The translations under genes and the position numbers were made by a program. This document shows positions 32,801 through 45,050 of a stretch of 64,000 bases of DNA, piece by piece. This DNA is from Blastobasis lacticolella (taxonomy: Eukaryota > Arthropoda > Insecta > Lepidoptera > Blastobasidae). The notes beneath the pieces are model-generated. The model worked only from the letters and a program-made list of their open reading frames with translations. It made no database searches and was not told where the DNA came from. The stretch is taken from NCBI GenBank assembly GCA_905147135.1, contig LR990049.1, forward strand, positions 12,479,428-12,543,427, in the 5' to 3' direction. Every line of letters begins with the position of its first letter. Position 1 is the first letter of the stretch.

Positions 32801-33102
32801 ATGATGCCTCTTTGCTGTTATTGCTAATTTAAAAGTTTAAGTGATAGGTAGATGTGGGTGTGCTAGGTGAGGTAGGTTGTGTTAGGTATCATTGTGAGCG
32901 TGTTACATACCGAGTTGAATGCCTTTTTTTCGGAACCTTTTGAAACGTTTCTAGTATGTTAACGTCGACACTAACATAACACAATGAAAAAACATACATA
33001 GTCACAATGGAACCTAACACTCCTATCTCTCGTATATCAATAGTATCTAATTTTAGTCAACTTTAAACTATTTTTATTTACGTATTTAAATAATGATTTC
33101 AC
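29851..33102. other. Mostly unmarked AT-rich stretch
   Basis: Two minor items: a dispersed TTTTTAACAGACTTCAAAAA repeat near 30995, and an imperfect ~40-bp tandem pair at 32467-32550 (GTGGATACAAAGTCACATATC against GCGGATACAATGTTATATATC, shown partly). Overlapping frames at 32332-32592 come from that GC-richer patch and have no domain. Confidence 0.45.
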
Positions 33103-33196
33103 CTGTCTTAATTGGCAACGATCATGCAAGCTTGGTCGTACAACGGACGTCGCCCGACCAATAGGAGACCTCAAAACTAATTGCTAATTAGGACAG
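33103..33196. mobile_element. Palindromic MITE, family B, copy 2 (94 bp)
   Basis: CTGTCTTAATTGGCAACG on the left and TTGCTAATTAGGACAG on the right are inverted. The inner core GTCGCCCGACCAATAGGAGA is shared with the other copies. Confidence 0.7.
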
Positions 33197-33289
33197 CGCC
33201 AGAAGAGGCTTTAGTACGAAGACCCGTAAACATCTACTGGGTGGAATCAAGGTAAAACATTATCAACTCTGATCATCACTAGAGGAATG

Positions 33290-33622
33290 CAGACAGGCCA
33301 ATGAGGCCGTACCGAAAATTAACCAAAAAGCAACTCCATCTGGTAACCGGAGCTTTAACGGGACACGGTCCATTTAATAAACACCTTTTCACCATAGGTC
33401 TCACCGATAGCCCCCTGTGCAGAGCCTGCCTGCGGGAGGAAGAGACTGCAGCACACATCCTGCAGACACGCGAGGGGGTGGCATCATACAGGCTTGATCA
33501 TATCGGACAACCACAAACCTTACCGGAGACCTTCGATCTTCGACCTCATCGTCGCTTTCCATCAGGTGAGTTCAGGTCAAATGCAAGCCTATTATTAAAA
33601 AAAAAAAAAGAAAAAAAATATC
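33290..33622 (+). pseudogene. R1/Jockey-like LINE C-terminal zinc-finger fragment with poly(A)
   Basis: The frame from 33301 reads LTKKQLHLVTGALTGHGPFN, then IGLTDSPLCRACLREEETAA and HIL. This is the C-terminal region after the RNase H or RT domain of non-LTR elements, with the C-x2-C pair and His, but the final Cys is lost. A few diverged codons follow, then a CATCAGGTGAGTTCAGGTCA tail and an A-rich run (33597-33620). 5'-truncated and dead. Confidence 0.7.
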
Positions 33623-35289
33623 CACGTAGAATAGGCGCGTTCATCTGAATGCGAAAACGACCCGGATACATCTATCTATCTATCTAGGACAGCGCCTAAC
33701 TCAAATTCGGCTAGCTAAAACTAGTGTGTCCTGAAATCGGATTTAGCTGGCAACGTACTCACTCGCATATGTATAATTTGGAGATATTAAGTAATGTCCC
33801 AACAAAATTACGAACGATTAACTCCAGAACCTTAGCATTTACAGCTCCTACGTAAGAATGTTACTCTGATAGGTTAGAGAGGGCTTCTAACCCAACGTTA
33901 TGCAACGAGAGCGGGAGCGTGCAATCGGTCGGTGCATCGGTCGAAAGGATATTAGCTGGTGTAGTGTACACACGGCAGCTTTTCAAGTGAGCGCAGGTTT
34001 TAGGTGCTTGTGGTGTGTCATTGCATTGTAGTAGAATGTGCAATGGAACTGAATTATTCAAGTAGGGATTTGGTGTATTGTAATGTTTTATGTATTTCTT
34101 ATTTTTGTTCTTTTTAAGTGTTATTGTATCTCACTTTTGAGAAAGCTCCTTAAAAGACGCTTTTGCAGCGATTAGTATATAAACACCGTGCAAAATCCAC
34201 AGTCTACTTTGACGTGCATGTGTACTTAAGACAGAGTAAAAATAATTTACAATCATGAACGTAGCTAACTTTCCAATCTCTATGGTACTTAACATCTCAC
34301 TTACGGTCAAATGTCATCACTTTCATGGTATGGAAGAAAGTTCCACCATAGAAACGTGCATCTTACTTATTGCATTGAGCCTTCCTTACCTACAATGCTT
34401 TGATGTTAGAAGTTTACACGGAAAGGTTGATCATTAGATACAGAGGGCTCTACCCAGTGTTATACAACGAGAGCGGTCGACGGGGCAATCGTCGCACGCG
34501 CATAATGCATCGGTCCAAAGGGTAGTTGAGTACATACGGCAGCACATCGATACAGCCAAGCAGCGTTGTTATGTTATGTTCCGTTTTAGCTAATAAGGTT
34601 TGAGGCTTAGTCCACAGTGGGTTGTGCATATTTGTTTCATGGCATCGAATACACCTTTGCTTATCGAGGCAGATTAAAATGGAACATATGCTCACACAAT
34701 AAGGTTTATTTTTGTATCACTTATAAATTGGTGGACCTTAAAAATGGACCTTATTCGGTGAGTAATACATTCCATTTAGATCTGCTCTCTAATTACTTAG
34801 GTTGCTGAATGAAGCAAATGAGTAATCGAAGCCTATAACAGAGCAGGCCATTTACCTAATCCCCATAATGAATAATCTATCCCCAGCATTATAAAACTTA
34901 AAATCAATAATCACAAAAGGCTTTCTTTGATAGATGTAGAAGAATGAACATCATGGAATACGTAATTTTACTTTACTTATCCTCTTGTATTGTGATGTAA
35001 CGGGTGACAGTTACCACTTTAAATAATTCTGATCGTTTGTTAAATATTAAGTAAAAAATCAAATACAGTTATGCGGTTAAATTTTTATGCGCTGTGTGGT
35101 ATCACGATCTTAGCTATCTTGGGGCTACGGCAGCTTCATGTGCTATATTGTGTACACCTCTCACCAACGGTCAAATGTCACCGCGGCCATGGTATAGAGT
35201 TCCCGCCATGGAAATGGCTCCTACAAATAGTGCAGGTAGTGTGAAGCTGGCATTTCAACCGACAGACCATTCTTAAGCCTTCTCCACAT
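33623..35289. other. Stretch with diverged duplicated blocks
   Basis: CGTTATGCAACGAGAGCGG (33895) recurs as TGTTATACAACGAGAGCGG (34458), each followed by GCAATCG and GCATCGGTC blocks. ACGGTCAAATGTCATCAC (34303) recurs as ACGGTCAAATGTCACCGC (35167), each followed by CATGGTAT. These look like pieces of an unnamed repeat. A (CTAT)n run lies at 33671. Confidence 0.5.
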
Positions 35290-35299
35290 TAGTAGAGAG

Positions 35300-35440
35300 T
35301 TTTGTTTCCACGTTCGGCAAGCGGGTTGGAGATCGCAGTGTTGAAAATACTCAACAGAAAAAGCAGCTGCCCATTTTCGTCTGATCTACAGACGTCGTAG
35401 CTGGTTAGCCTCCCCAACATTCGTTTTATACGACACCTAG
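35300..35440 (+). mobile_element. CATAACAGTCCACTGC-type repeat, copy 3 (partial)
   Basis: CCACGTTCGGCAAGCGGGTT, GGAGATCGCAGTGTTG and CAGCTGCCCATTTTCG match; it stops at ACGACACCTAG, where a family C MITE begins. Confidence 0.55.
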
Positions 35441-35582
35441 AGCCCAATTTTTGAAATCGCTCGCATCCCAGCGAGCGCACGTCTTCAAATGCTTGTCTTT
35501 TCTATCTTACCACAAGTGTGAAAGAGATAGGTAGCGCATACGGGCGCTCGCGTACACGCGAGCGGTTTCAAAAATTGGACTC
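35440..35582. mobile_element. TIR MITE, family C, copy 2
   Basis: AGCCCAATTTTTGAAATCGC on the left faces GCGAGCGGTTTCAAAAATTG on the right. The interior AAATGCTTGTCTTTTCTATC and GAAAGAGATAGGTAGCGCA is shared with the copy at 2372. It interrupts a dispersed LINE tail. Confidence 0.7.
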
Positions 35583-35889
35583 AAGTTTGTAGGAAGGATT
35601 AGTGCTGAGAAACAGAAATGCAGTTAATAAACCCAAGGGATGTACCTAGCCAACATTTCAAAGCACTCCCGTCGAAGTTACTCAAGTGCGATCGATCTTA
35701 GCTTGTATTGTTTATTGTAATTTAGACCGAGAAGCCCAATCGCCAAGCCGATGGCGCGTGTCGCCTACACTTCCTCGCATTGTCCCCAAGGCACCAAAGT
35801 AGCAGCCTTTGTATTTCTCTCGCACAATAAAGTAAAATTGTGTCATGTCATTGATAATTATCACGACGTTGTGGATGTGGTTCCTACTT

Positions 35890-36075
35890 TTTTTAACCCC
35901 CGACGTAAAAAGAGATGTGTTATTTTGACGTGTATCGGTGCTTATGTGGCTCTGTGTGTCTATCTGTGGCATCGTAGCTCTCGAAGGGATGGACCAATTT
36001 GGATTCGGTTTTCTCTGTTTGAAAGCCAGTTTAATCGAGATGGTTCTTAGCTTTGTATCGATTCAGTAGTTTAGA
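35890..36075 (+). repeat. TTAACCCCCGACG-type dispersed repeat
   Basis: TTTTTAACCCCCGACGTAAA, TGTGTCTATCTGTGGCATCG, TGGACCAATTTGGATTCGG and GATGGTTCTTAGCTTTG match a repeat very frequent in Lepidoptera (from memory). The class is not known to me. Confidence 0.5.
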
Positions 36076-36759
36076 AAATATTTCAGTATATGTAAACTTG
36101 GTCGGAGATATCCGACTTTCTCTGTCGGTTAGGTTATTTCACATGATTGTGACGACCAATCTATTGTCATCGAATAACTCGTCGAATCTTGACATCCATT
36201 TATAAAATTGAGAAGTTACCTATTTCCCATACTTATTGATATCGACAGACACATAAAGATGTTCAGATACCAACCTAATAATAATAAAACCAACCGTTTA
36301 AGAGACATCTCCGAGACTACATCGTTATGCAATGTTATTGGCTTAGATACTGTTTAGTTCAATAACGTTATTAGATAGCATTACATGACAGCGGTGTCCA
36401 GGAATGCGACTCCGGCGCAGGTCTGACCATAAACAGATGCAGTTTATTTTCGGATGTCCCTCCACGATCCGTGCGCTCCACCGCAGCTAACCACAGGAAG
36501 ATATAATTAATAGCTAAACATTTACAGATCGTTTATAATATTCACTTTCAGCGGAAGCACCGAATTAGAATGAACATAACACACTTTATCTACGCTTTTG
36601 TAACATTAGCGGAAATAGACACGAAAACGTGAGATTTAAAACTGTACGGTTAGGTTACACATGAAGAATATAGTTCACTTTATCACACAAGTATCACCTT
36701 AAGAATCAGACAACCTTAAGAATTATATTCCTTTGCACTACTGTGTTATTGTTAAACGG
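36076..36759. other. Unmarked stretch
   Basis: No recognised element or gene. Confidence 0.45.
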
Positions 36760-36960
36760 TTTTTATAGCTATCATGTATTAAATTTTTGTGCACGTCGCA
36801 TCTGCGTATATTTATCATATCTCTCTTTTTGTAGGCCTGCTGGAAGAGATTTCTTTTTAAAGATAAGTAGTGCCTGTTGTCTAATATCTAATTTGTACTA
36901 TCTCTTTAATTTTCTTGTGTACAATAAATTGTTAAATAAATAATTTTTTTTTTTTTTTTA
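36760..36960 (+). mobile_element. RTE-type 3' untranslated tail
   Basis: GGCCTGCTGGAAGAGATTTC, AAGATAAGTAGTGCCTG and TTGTGTACAATAAATTG match the 3' region of lepidopteran RTE elements (from memory). AATAAA is followed by AAATAA units and a T run at 36944-36959. Confidence 0.55.
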
Positions 36961-37796
36961 TTATATAAGAAGTACCCAGGAGGTAAAGGACGAGTCCTTT
37001 GAGAAATAAGGGACAGTTAATTATCCCTTCTTTTAGCAACCTGATTTTGGCTAAAGATGCACCAAATACGTGAATAGTGTTGTAGCGTCAAAGGAAATCT
37101 TGAAGTGGTAATGCACTTATGCTCTTGTACTGTACCTATAGGTAACCTATGTATGAGAAAGAAAATGGCAGCCTTGTCGGGTCAGACGGCGACCATAAAT
37201 CGAGACGAGGAAATGACTAGCTCTGAGGAAATTAAAGCATTACACAAGCGCGTTTCCATGGCAATTCCATTGGTTTTAGTTTACCGATTTTATGGGGTTG
37301 AGCACACTCCGCCCCGGAAGAATAGCGCTCGCCGCATAAAGCCAACCACACGCATAAGGAATAAACATCAACCGAAGCAAAACACCGAACGAACACTAGT
37401 CATACAACTGTACAGAGAGTAATAAAAGCTGTTTCTAATTAAAGGAAACAGACAAACTGACACTATTGTTATAAAATATGAAAATGTTTGTAGCGCTACA
37501 AAATATCCAACACACTTGTTCGATGGTAATTTGTACTCAACTGCAGGTGTTGTCTCCAGTGTATGGTGGTGCTTACAAGTTGAAATATCTTTTGTTTTAG
37601 TGTTAAAATTAAAGTTCTCTGCAGATGTTGTCGAGTGTATGGTGGTAAAATTGAAGTTTTAGTGTTTAGGTTCATCTACGTCCTAGGTTCGGTCGTTGTG
37701 ATACAAGTACTATGGAGTATCTTGAATATGTGTGATCGACTAAAAATCATATAATATATTGAGCTCTTACAATAATAAACATCCTGTAATCATCTT
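36961..37796. other. Unmarked stretch with one 105-codon frame
   Basis: The frame 37105-37422 (+) contains GCCTTGTCGGGTCAGACGGC and ends near an AATAAAAG signal. No family was recognised and there is no splice evidence, so it is left uncalled. Confidence 0.35.
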
Positions 37797-38285
37797 GGCG
37801 TTAATGTCCCGGTTGTGCTCTCTCACACGAGGGCCCGAGGTCCGCCTTGACCACGATCCAGGATTTGGCAGATCAGATAATTAAAATGAGTAAAGTAAAG
37901 AAACACTTTTATTCCACTCAGACACACGGCACAAAATTCTTAAATATTAATATAAAAAAAGATACTTTTATCTCGTTACCTGTGCCGTTATTGACGTTAA
38001 TATTATAGTTATACTTACTGTTATAATTACAGTGGAGGGACTGCCATCTGACCTCCGTGACCCTGCTTCCTGGGGAACCTGACCAGATTGGATTATGGTT
38101 ACCCATTCTGCCTGAATGTGCAGGTTTCACGATGTTTTCCCTCACAGTAAGAGCATCGGTTAGCATTCAACTAATGTAGGTACATAGCTCAGAAAAGAGT
38201 CACTGGTAATTGGCCACAGTAGGATTCGAACCCGGTACCTCTTGCTTTCGAGTTGGGTATCATTAACCACCCGGCCACCGACGCT
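37797..38285 (-). mobile_element. SINE S1, near-complete inverted copy, with insertion
   Basis: On the minus strand: tRNA-like head GTGGCCGGGTGGTTAATGAT, B box GGGTTCGAATCC (38221-38232 on plus), AAAACATCGTGAAACCTGC, GGTCAGATGGCAGTCCC, then the tail ACCGGGACATTAACGCCAAG. Between 37888 and 38023 it is interrupted by another retroelement piece bordered by ATAATTA on both sides. This is the best reference copy of S1 in the window. Confidence 0.75.
37888..38023 (-). mobile_element. Short retroelement tail inside SINE S1
   Basis: On the minus strand it ends GGAATAAAAGTGTTTCTTTA followed by an A/T-rich end, like a LINE 3' end. ATAATTA occurs on both sides (about 37881 and 38022), a likely target duplication. 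Confidence 0.55.
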
Positions 38286-38834
38286 TAGTAATTAATTTAG
38301 ATCCAGTACTTGTAGTAAATGGTTGTTTCATGGTTTACAGATAACATGTACTTATCGGTTATGTACAAATACAACCACAGCACCCAAAGTACACACAAAA
38401 CTTGATTTGGCCCTGCAATGTTTACCATTTCATTTTGCGTCTTGTTAACTTTCACAACACGTTTGTTCCCTCGAGTATATAAAAATGCAAAGTACACGGC
38501 GAGCTAACGTCGAAATGTAAATTTTATATCTTCTTTCTGAATTCGTCCTATTCTGCAGATATCCGGAAAATATTGAAGGAAAATGAAAAAGTAAATATGC
38601 GGGGTGCATCCTCGTCCTCGTCTGTTATGTAAGAAAAAATTAAGTGAGCGAACGAAGGAGGAAGTATAAAACAAATTAATGTAGAAACCCTTTCCACTTT
38701 AGAAATATAAACAAGTCCTTGGTAGACTTAAAAAATGTTATCGTTTTCTGTTTTATAATTTGAATACTGCGTTCGCCAAGCGTGAAGATTACGACAAAAC
38801 ACTCCACCAATCTTGAACCCAATTGGTAGTGGCC
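38286..38834. other. Unmarked stretch
   Basis: No recognised element; the 66-codon minus frame has no domain. Confidence 0.45.
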
Positions 38835-39115
38835 TTTTTAATTTTTTTTATATTCTTGGACAATTCACACAGCGCCATCTAGCCCCAAACAAAGCTAAGC
38901 TTGTGTTATGGGTGCTAGACAACTGATCATAACTACTTATCTACTTGTATACTTTTAGATACATATACCTTATTATAGTTATTATACATATAACACCCAG
39001 ACCCGTAATAGAAATTAAAATTCATCATTTCAATTTCTGCTCGCCCGGGAATCGAACCAGACCTCTGCGTGGCAGACAAGAACAATGTTAACCACTGAAC
39101 CACTCAGGTCGTCAC
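38835..39115 (-). mobile_element. SINE S2, near-complete inverted copy
   Basis: On minus: head GACCTGAGTGGTTCAGTGG, B box GGTTCGATTCC, body TTTCTATTACGGGTCTGGG, tail TAGCACCCATAACACAAGCT and GGGGCTAGATGGCGCTGTG, ending in an A-rich run (38833-38850 region on plus as T/A). Same structure as 21938-22195. Confidence 0.75.
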
Positions 39116-39686
39116 TTTGCAATAACCAACTCTACCTCTATATACAAGTCTATGCAACGTTATTAGTCCTGAAAATATAATTAGATACCCTGGCGTTCAT
39201 CATTCATCTAGGATATGACAGAGTCAAGTGTCCAGACGTGAGCAGGAAGGGATGGTTTATTTCATGGCTGTGCGAAACTATTTTCATTTCAGCAAAGCTA
39301 TTTATATTTCGGCCACGACCCGTCGCATGTCAACGAGGGATGCGCGTGCGCTTTCTTCCGTCCTCGGTTAATTTGGTTGGCGGTTTACGTTACAACATCT
39401 GCGGCGGTTTCACGAACGCATGGTAACGTAAACAATGCTTGTTTAGCGTACGGGTGACTCATGTGTGCTTTTCTTAGTAGGAAAAAGTAACTGAAGGATC
39501 GGATTCAATGGGCTTGTGTTTGCTTTTGCGAACAAAGTCGCAAAATATTCATTGAATGAAGCATTTCAATTCTAATTAATGTTGTGTCTACGATTTCCTT
39601 ATTAGCAACATTGATCCACGCTATAGTTACATACATAGGTGCGCGTCATCCGTTGAACCATCGCGTTTATTAACATTACTTAGGCA
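39116..39686. other. Unmarked stretch
   Basis: GC-richer patch around 39310-39420 with a 62-codon frame lacking any domain. Confidence 0.4.
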
Positions 39687-39794
39687 CTGTCCTAATTGGC
39701 AACGTGCGACGGACGGTTTGGAGGTCTCCCATTAGTCGAACGCGCCCGTCGTGCGACCACGACTTTGATCGCGCGGCCGTTGCTAATTAGCCAG
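39687..39794. mobile_element. Palindromic MITE, family B, copy 3 (108 bp)
   Basis: CTGTCCTAATTGGCAACG on the left and CGTTGCTAATTAGCCAG on the right are inverted; the interior has GAGGTCTCCCATTAGTCG and CCCGTCGTGCGACC. Confidence 0.75.
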
Positions 39795-41169
39795 CGATTT
39801 TAAATATTTTGTGTGCAGTTTAAGATGAAAGTTTTTAAAGTACAATATTTCTTTCAAGATTTAATCAAGCTACATTCGACATTGTGTACCTACTAAATGA
39901 TCTACTTATAAGTTAAATACGGTTCCAACCTTTTTACTTCGCCTTGAATCGTGTCGTGAGCTAGGAATGTACCGAGATCGTGAAATGCCAGCAGACCGAC
40001 TACGGCTTATTTGTAACCTGGCACTTTTTACACGACTGCCCACCAATACACCAATTACCTATATTTTCAATCTGTTTTATTTTATATAGCCTACTCGTCC
40101 AGCCCTACTTATACCTGCTTAGTAGGTACCTAATGATTCAAGGTAAATGCAGGATACTAGTACATTTACCACCTCTTTTTCTTTAAATAAAGCAAGTTTG
40201 AGTCATACTAAAGAATAATCATCCAGGCTCATAGGTACGCATTATCATTTTCGAGATTTCCTATAAAAAGATAATTAAACCATAGATTTGTAATTTTTTT
40301 TGATAGTGAAAAATATAAGTGCTCGTAATAGGTACTTAATTTAATAGACGTCACATCAGCTGTTCACCGTGTTTGCACTGCCATTCTGAGTCACATAATC
40401 AGTTATTTTATAAATTGAAAGTTCATCTTCCATTACGATCGAACAAAGCTCATTTAGTCGCAATATTTTTTATTAAATACCTAAATGTAAACTTTTAAGC
40501 TTTTAAGCGCCAGTGCCGCCATATATCAATTGATCACTCTTTCCTGAGTTGTCTGACTGGCCTGTCAAGACTCTACTCGTAACCATGACGCATGTATCTG
40601 CGCCGAAATATCGAGGTATAAACAATACTGACCGTGGTAATAAACCCGATAACATGTGCGATGAAAGGGTAGGGAATAGCCGCGAAAGCCTTAAAACCTA
40701 TACTCGTACTACGTATTAATTAATTCAATACCAACGCATGCAAAGGTGGTTATTTGTCAGGCCACCTGTTCTGTACCATGCCTTGTTGTCTACAGTCTAC
40801 ACCATACCTGGCCCTGAGGCATATTTAGAATATCGGCTCGGATGATGAACCTAGCGTCGTTTGCATTCTGTGTCTATTTCAGTATCGTCAGTCTACACTA
40901 CGCGCTTGGACAGTGGATGCAACGCCAGTATACTGGTGAGCGAAGCGTACATGTAATACTGTAAGTAGATATGCAAGTTGAAAGTAGGTACGTGCAAGAA
41001 CATAAATGCAATACCTCTTCAAAAAACTTTTCCCTTTCCGCTACAGTAACATTCACGGTATTTGGTGCGTCTTTCGCCAAAATCAGTTTGCGAAAAAAAA
41101 GGGCGCATTAACTGTCTCTTATGCTTAAAGGGCTCGTCTTTTACCCCCAGGGTATATTTTAAATAATAA
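39795..41169. other. AT-rich stretch without recognised feature
   Basis: Nothing beyond scattered GTAGGTACCTA words. Confidence 0.45.
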
Positions 41170-41240
41170 TTAAACGGTATTTATTGAATTCATGAATTCA
41201 ATGAATGCAATAAAAACCGTTTAACAACTGCACAGTTGTG
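41170..41240. repeat. Two adjacent palindromes
   Basis: TTAAACGGTATTTATTG (41170-41186) and CAATAAAAACCGTTTAA (41208-41224) are inverted at 16 of 17 bases, enclosing TTGAATTCATGAATTCAA, itself a palindrome. Immediately after, ACAACTGCACAGTTGT (41225-41240) is a second palindrome with a 2-base centre. Confidence 0.75.
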
Positions 41241-43189
41241 CAAAGGAATATGAGTCTTATGCCCTTGCATTGTACATACAATGAATAATCGGTAGTGGGT
41301 GGACATAAACAATTATCTCAAGAAACAAACTAGAGGTTTTTAAGAAGATCAAATAAAGTAGTTAGGTTAAGTTATTCTGCTAAGTCATGAGTAGGTACTA
41401 TAGGTCTGTCGGTCCTCCAAGGGATTACGATTTATACTTATATTCTTATATATTAGTACGTACAGGCATTCTTATTCAATTTTTATCCGCGACGTTATAC
41501 GCGGGATTTCGATAAAAGTTACCCAATTTTCTCAAAATCGCTGGCCACAAACTGCCAAAGAAACTGAAAGACGGACGCACTTTAGCATTTCCAATCATAA
41601 GTAGCCACAGACGCAATGCGACGTTTACAAACACGCCTTCATAATGATAAAGTCAGTTTTTGTGATCGCAAATGGTTCAGGCAAACAGCATTCAGTACCA
41701 TTATTTCGTGACTGGTCGCTCGCAACGTATTATCTTGGTGGAGTAACCAGCGCTAATGAAATCGATGTCATTAGTCTGCCGGCCTGGCGAATAGCTTAGA
41801 TCCATCAGCGTTCTTATGTAATGACCTACACCTGCATACGGGTATGTAAGAAGGTATAGGTAAGTAGTTGCACGAGAATGGATAACTGAACACGTCCATT
41901 TGAGCTTATTTCAGCAACAAATAATAATTTATCAAAACGATTATATGTGTACGGATCTACGATTGAGCATACATTGTGCCTGTAAGTTTATACATCACCG
42001 CTTACACCGCGTTTATAAGTACCTACTGAAGAAAAGACACTGACGTGAGGGGGAACGCTCATTATTATTAGATACCTATTGTACTTGCCCTCATACTCTA
42101 CCTTATTATTTCATCTTTTTCTTTACCTATATGAATCTATTCTATTGACATACCAAACTAGACCATGTCTACTGATTATATATATTACTAAACTATTTAG
42201 TAAAAATCTATAAAACCCAACTAATTACTTACCTTTCATGAAATCTAAAAGAAATCCTCTCGTCTCTCCTAAAATATAAGTAAGCTTTGTTTTGTGAACA
42301 TTGTAGTCTGAAGGAAACTCATTTCCTCTGCTGAAGTCATTAGTCAATGCATTGCCGTCAGTTCGTAAGAAGATTTGTAAGTACTAAATTAACATACGTC
42401 GTTGAAAGATTTCTCCTTGAACTTATTTTTGGAAAATATATATGTGCTTCCAATTTTGTCATACAAATTCCAATGAAATATTGAAGCTCTGCTTTCCGAG
42501 GGTGCAAAATATTGTACCGTAAAAGAAATTCGAGGAAAATCTCTCGTACTTTCGAACATTCAACGTAACTGGGTACCGAGGAAAAGTACGATACAAACGA
42601 TACAAACGACAAATACCAAATAAGACTAAGAATTTTATGCCAAAGCCGGGTCGCGGCGCGGCGCGCCAGTTTTTCTTCTCAGCCATCCAAATTCGTCCGC
42701 ATTTATTTCATTGGATATTTCTGGGTTCCCTCATTCCATTATGCAAAATTATGTTAACTAACGCCCTTAGGCAAAATTTATGGTAAATCAGACAACTTTC
42801 ACGTTACAATAACATAGGCAGAACATGGATTGGTTGTGCCTAATTTTTCGGGAATTTCTAAGCTCTCATAAGCGAAAAACGAACAAACTTTATGTTAAAT
42901 TTATACCTTCCTCTATCCTACCTTGTCTAGCTTCCTTTCTTCTTACGTTTTATTCTTTCATCATCTGCTTCCTAGCAGTTTTTTTGAAGTAATAGAAATT
43001 TAATTACTGAACACTGCTCGTTTTCTGCCAGACGGTATGAAATTTATATCAATTTACAAGAAAACGAACCCTCTCTGACCGCAACAGCTGCATGAACTCT
43101 CCGTCTATCTCACCATAGTAGACCTAAAACTTTACCCTCTAGGGTCGGTCAAGTTGATGGCGTCCAAATGGAGGTGTCTTCTCTCCTAC
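41241..43189. other. Unmarked stretch
   Basis: Overlapping minus frames near 42358-42686 have no domain; a GCGGCGCGGCGCGCC patch at 42652 is the only compositional feature. Confidence 0.45.
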
Positions 43190-43245
43190 ATACAATTCAA
43201 TTCAATTCAATTCCTTTATTTGCATATAAATATGGTACATACAAG
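43190..43245 (-). mobile_element. Retroelement tail with (GAATT)n
   Basis: Plus strand ACAATTCAATTCAATTCAAT followed by TCCTTTATTTGCATATAAAT looks like an inverted 3' end with pentamer tail and AATAAAGG signal. Confidence 0.45.
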
Positions 43246-44894
43246 GTCTTAATTCTAAACACTTCCTTCGAGTATGAACTATATACCTACAAAAATATGT
43301 TCGTTTTCTTGCCGCGCGACAACTTATACTTAACAGACTATACCTATAGAAAACTCAGACATCTAGTGCGCTGTCATATAAATAGTACGTAATTACGTAG
43401 CTAATGGTCTAAGTTCTTTGATAATTACCTCGAGCAGCATTTTCTCTGACTCGGATCGAATGTATAGTACCTACGTCAGCGCTCCAGACAATCTTCTGTC
43501 TCGATCGTATCTGTGACGGATATTAATATTTGCACGTAGTTACGGACGGCGCGATGGCACTCGTTAATCTGATTAACATTAACAAAACCTGTTGCAAGTA
43601 CCAGTTGCCAGGTGTAATTACATCCAGGGCAAACAAATAGAACTCCCTAAAGTGTTGCCAACTTAGCGCTTTCGGCGCTACATCTACAGCTGTTTTATAT
43701 AAAAATATATATATTGAAATGGCTTCAACACATTCAGCGTCCGATTATGAACGATTTTCATAGAAAATTCAGAAATCTAGCACTTTTTCTAAGTTTTGGT
43801 AGCGCATTTAAGCTTAGAGGAGTTGGCAGCACACGGCTCGCATGCCACTGGATAAACAAGAGCAGTTTTTGAGCAACATTCTTCTGTATCGGCACTTAAG
43901 TTATGTGATACTTGTTAGCGATGGACACTTTTTGCATGATTTACTTTTTTATCTAAAAAAGTTTTATGGATGCCGTAGAGGCTTCGACACGCCTCAAGTA
44001 GACCTCACGCCTCAGTTTTTGCTAAAAAATAGTCCATTGCTATTTTAGACATTGAACAGGCGAACAGGGGGGTTAATTATTATAGTTTAAAGCTTTTTTT
44101 CTAAAGTGGCAGCACTTTGGAACTGAAGTGTCAAAAAAAACTTTAAAATCTGCATAATTCCATACAAATTCCGACGCACTTCCATTGAATTATACAATGC
44201 AAGAAATCCGTATACACCTACCGATTCCGATGCAGTGGACGCACAGACTTTAAGAATAGGTCCCCAGAAACAATATTTTATAGTCTTACTTCTTTCTTAT
44301 TCTAGTAAGTCCATGATATTACAATATGTCACAAAACCACAAAATTTTTTCTCTATGCACAAAACAGCAAATGCACTGCACCATAGACAACAGAAAAGAG
44401 GCTTTCTATTACGCGACAAAGTGTCGCGACGCGAAGCTGGACATCATCATCAACACCCTAGCCGTAAATTCCGGTTTTCTGGGTTTGCTTCCTTACTGTT
44501 CCTTCTTCAGGTGTTCCGGACGAACGTCTTCAGTCGCCTTTAGTCGGGTCGGACTCAAGTCACGATATAAAAGCTGGCCTTTTAATTTTCACGTAAGTCA
44601 ACGACGTCGTGCCGTGTTGATGGCACACGCCCATATTTATTTTACGTTTGCATTAAAATTATTCCCGCAATAAACGTAATATGGTACTTTTATTACTTGC
44701 CACTTCAACCAGCCTATATCTAACGCCGAGACAGAGGCCTAATGTCACCGGACTGGTCCCGCGAATGATTGCAATCTCGAGTAATTCAAGCCAGCTCATA
44801 TGACGCGATAACCGTGTATAATGTGTCAGCTACATATTTTAACGCAGCCTGTATCCACTAGCGTGTCGTAAAGTTATCCTTACGCAAGGATTTG
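43246..44894. other. Stretch with a possible short TIR pair
   Basis: GTGTTGCCAACTTAGCGC (43651) and the reverse of GTTGGCAGCACAC (43821) give weak inverted ends about 180 bases apart. Overlapping frames at 44235-44673 show no domain. Confidence 0.35.
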
Positions 44895-45050
44895 ATGACA
44901 TGACTTTAAAAGTCCTCACAGTGACAACGCACTGGCGGTTCTGCATTTTTGTTACCTGCAACCTAAATGTATGAATTGTAGATGTTATGGGCGATAGTTA
45001 CCCCTTACCATCAGGTGGGCTGTCTACTCGTTTGTCACTGAGTAGCATAA
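44895..45050 (-). repeat. Dispersed repeat, family D, copy 2 (inverted)
   Basis: On plus: CCTCACAGTGACAACGCAC, GTTACCTGCAACCTAAATG, CCATCAGGTGGGCTGTC and TCGTTTGTCAC, the reverse of the copy at 10790, ending in an A-run at 45049. Confidence 0.65.

Noticed and set aside
37105..37422. 105-codon ORF as a small gene
   Set aside because: No recognised family, weak start context and no splice or conservation evidence; left as unmarked DNA.
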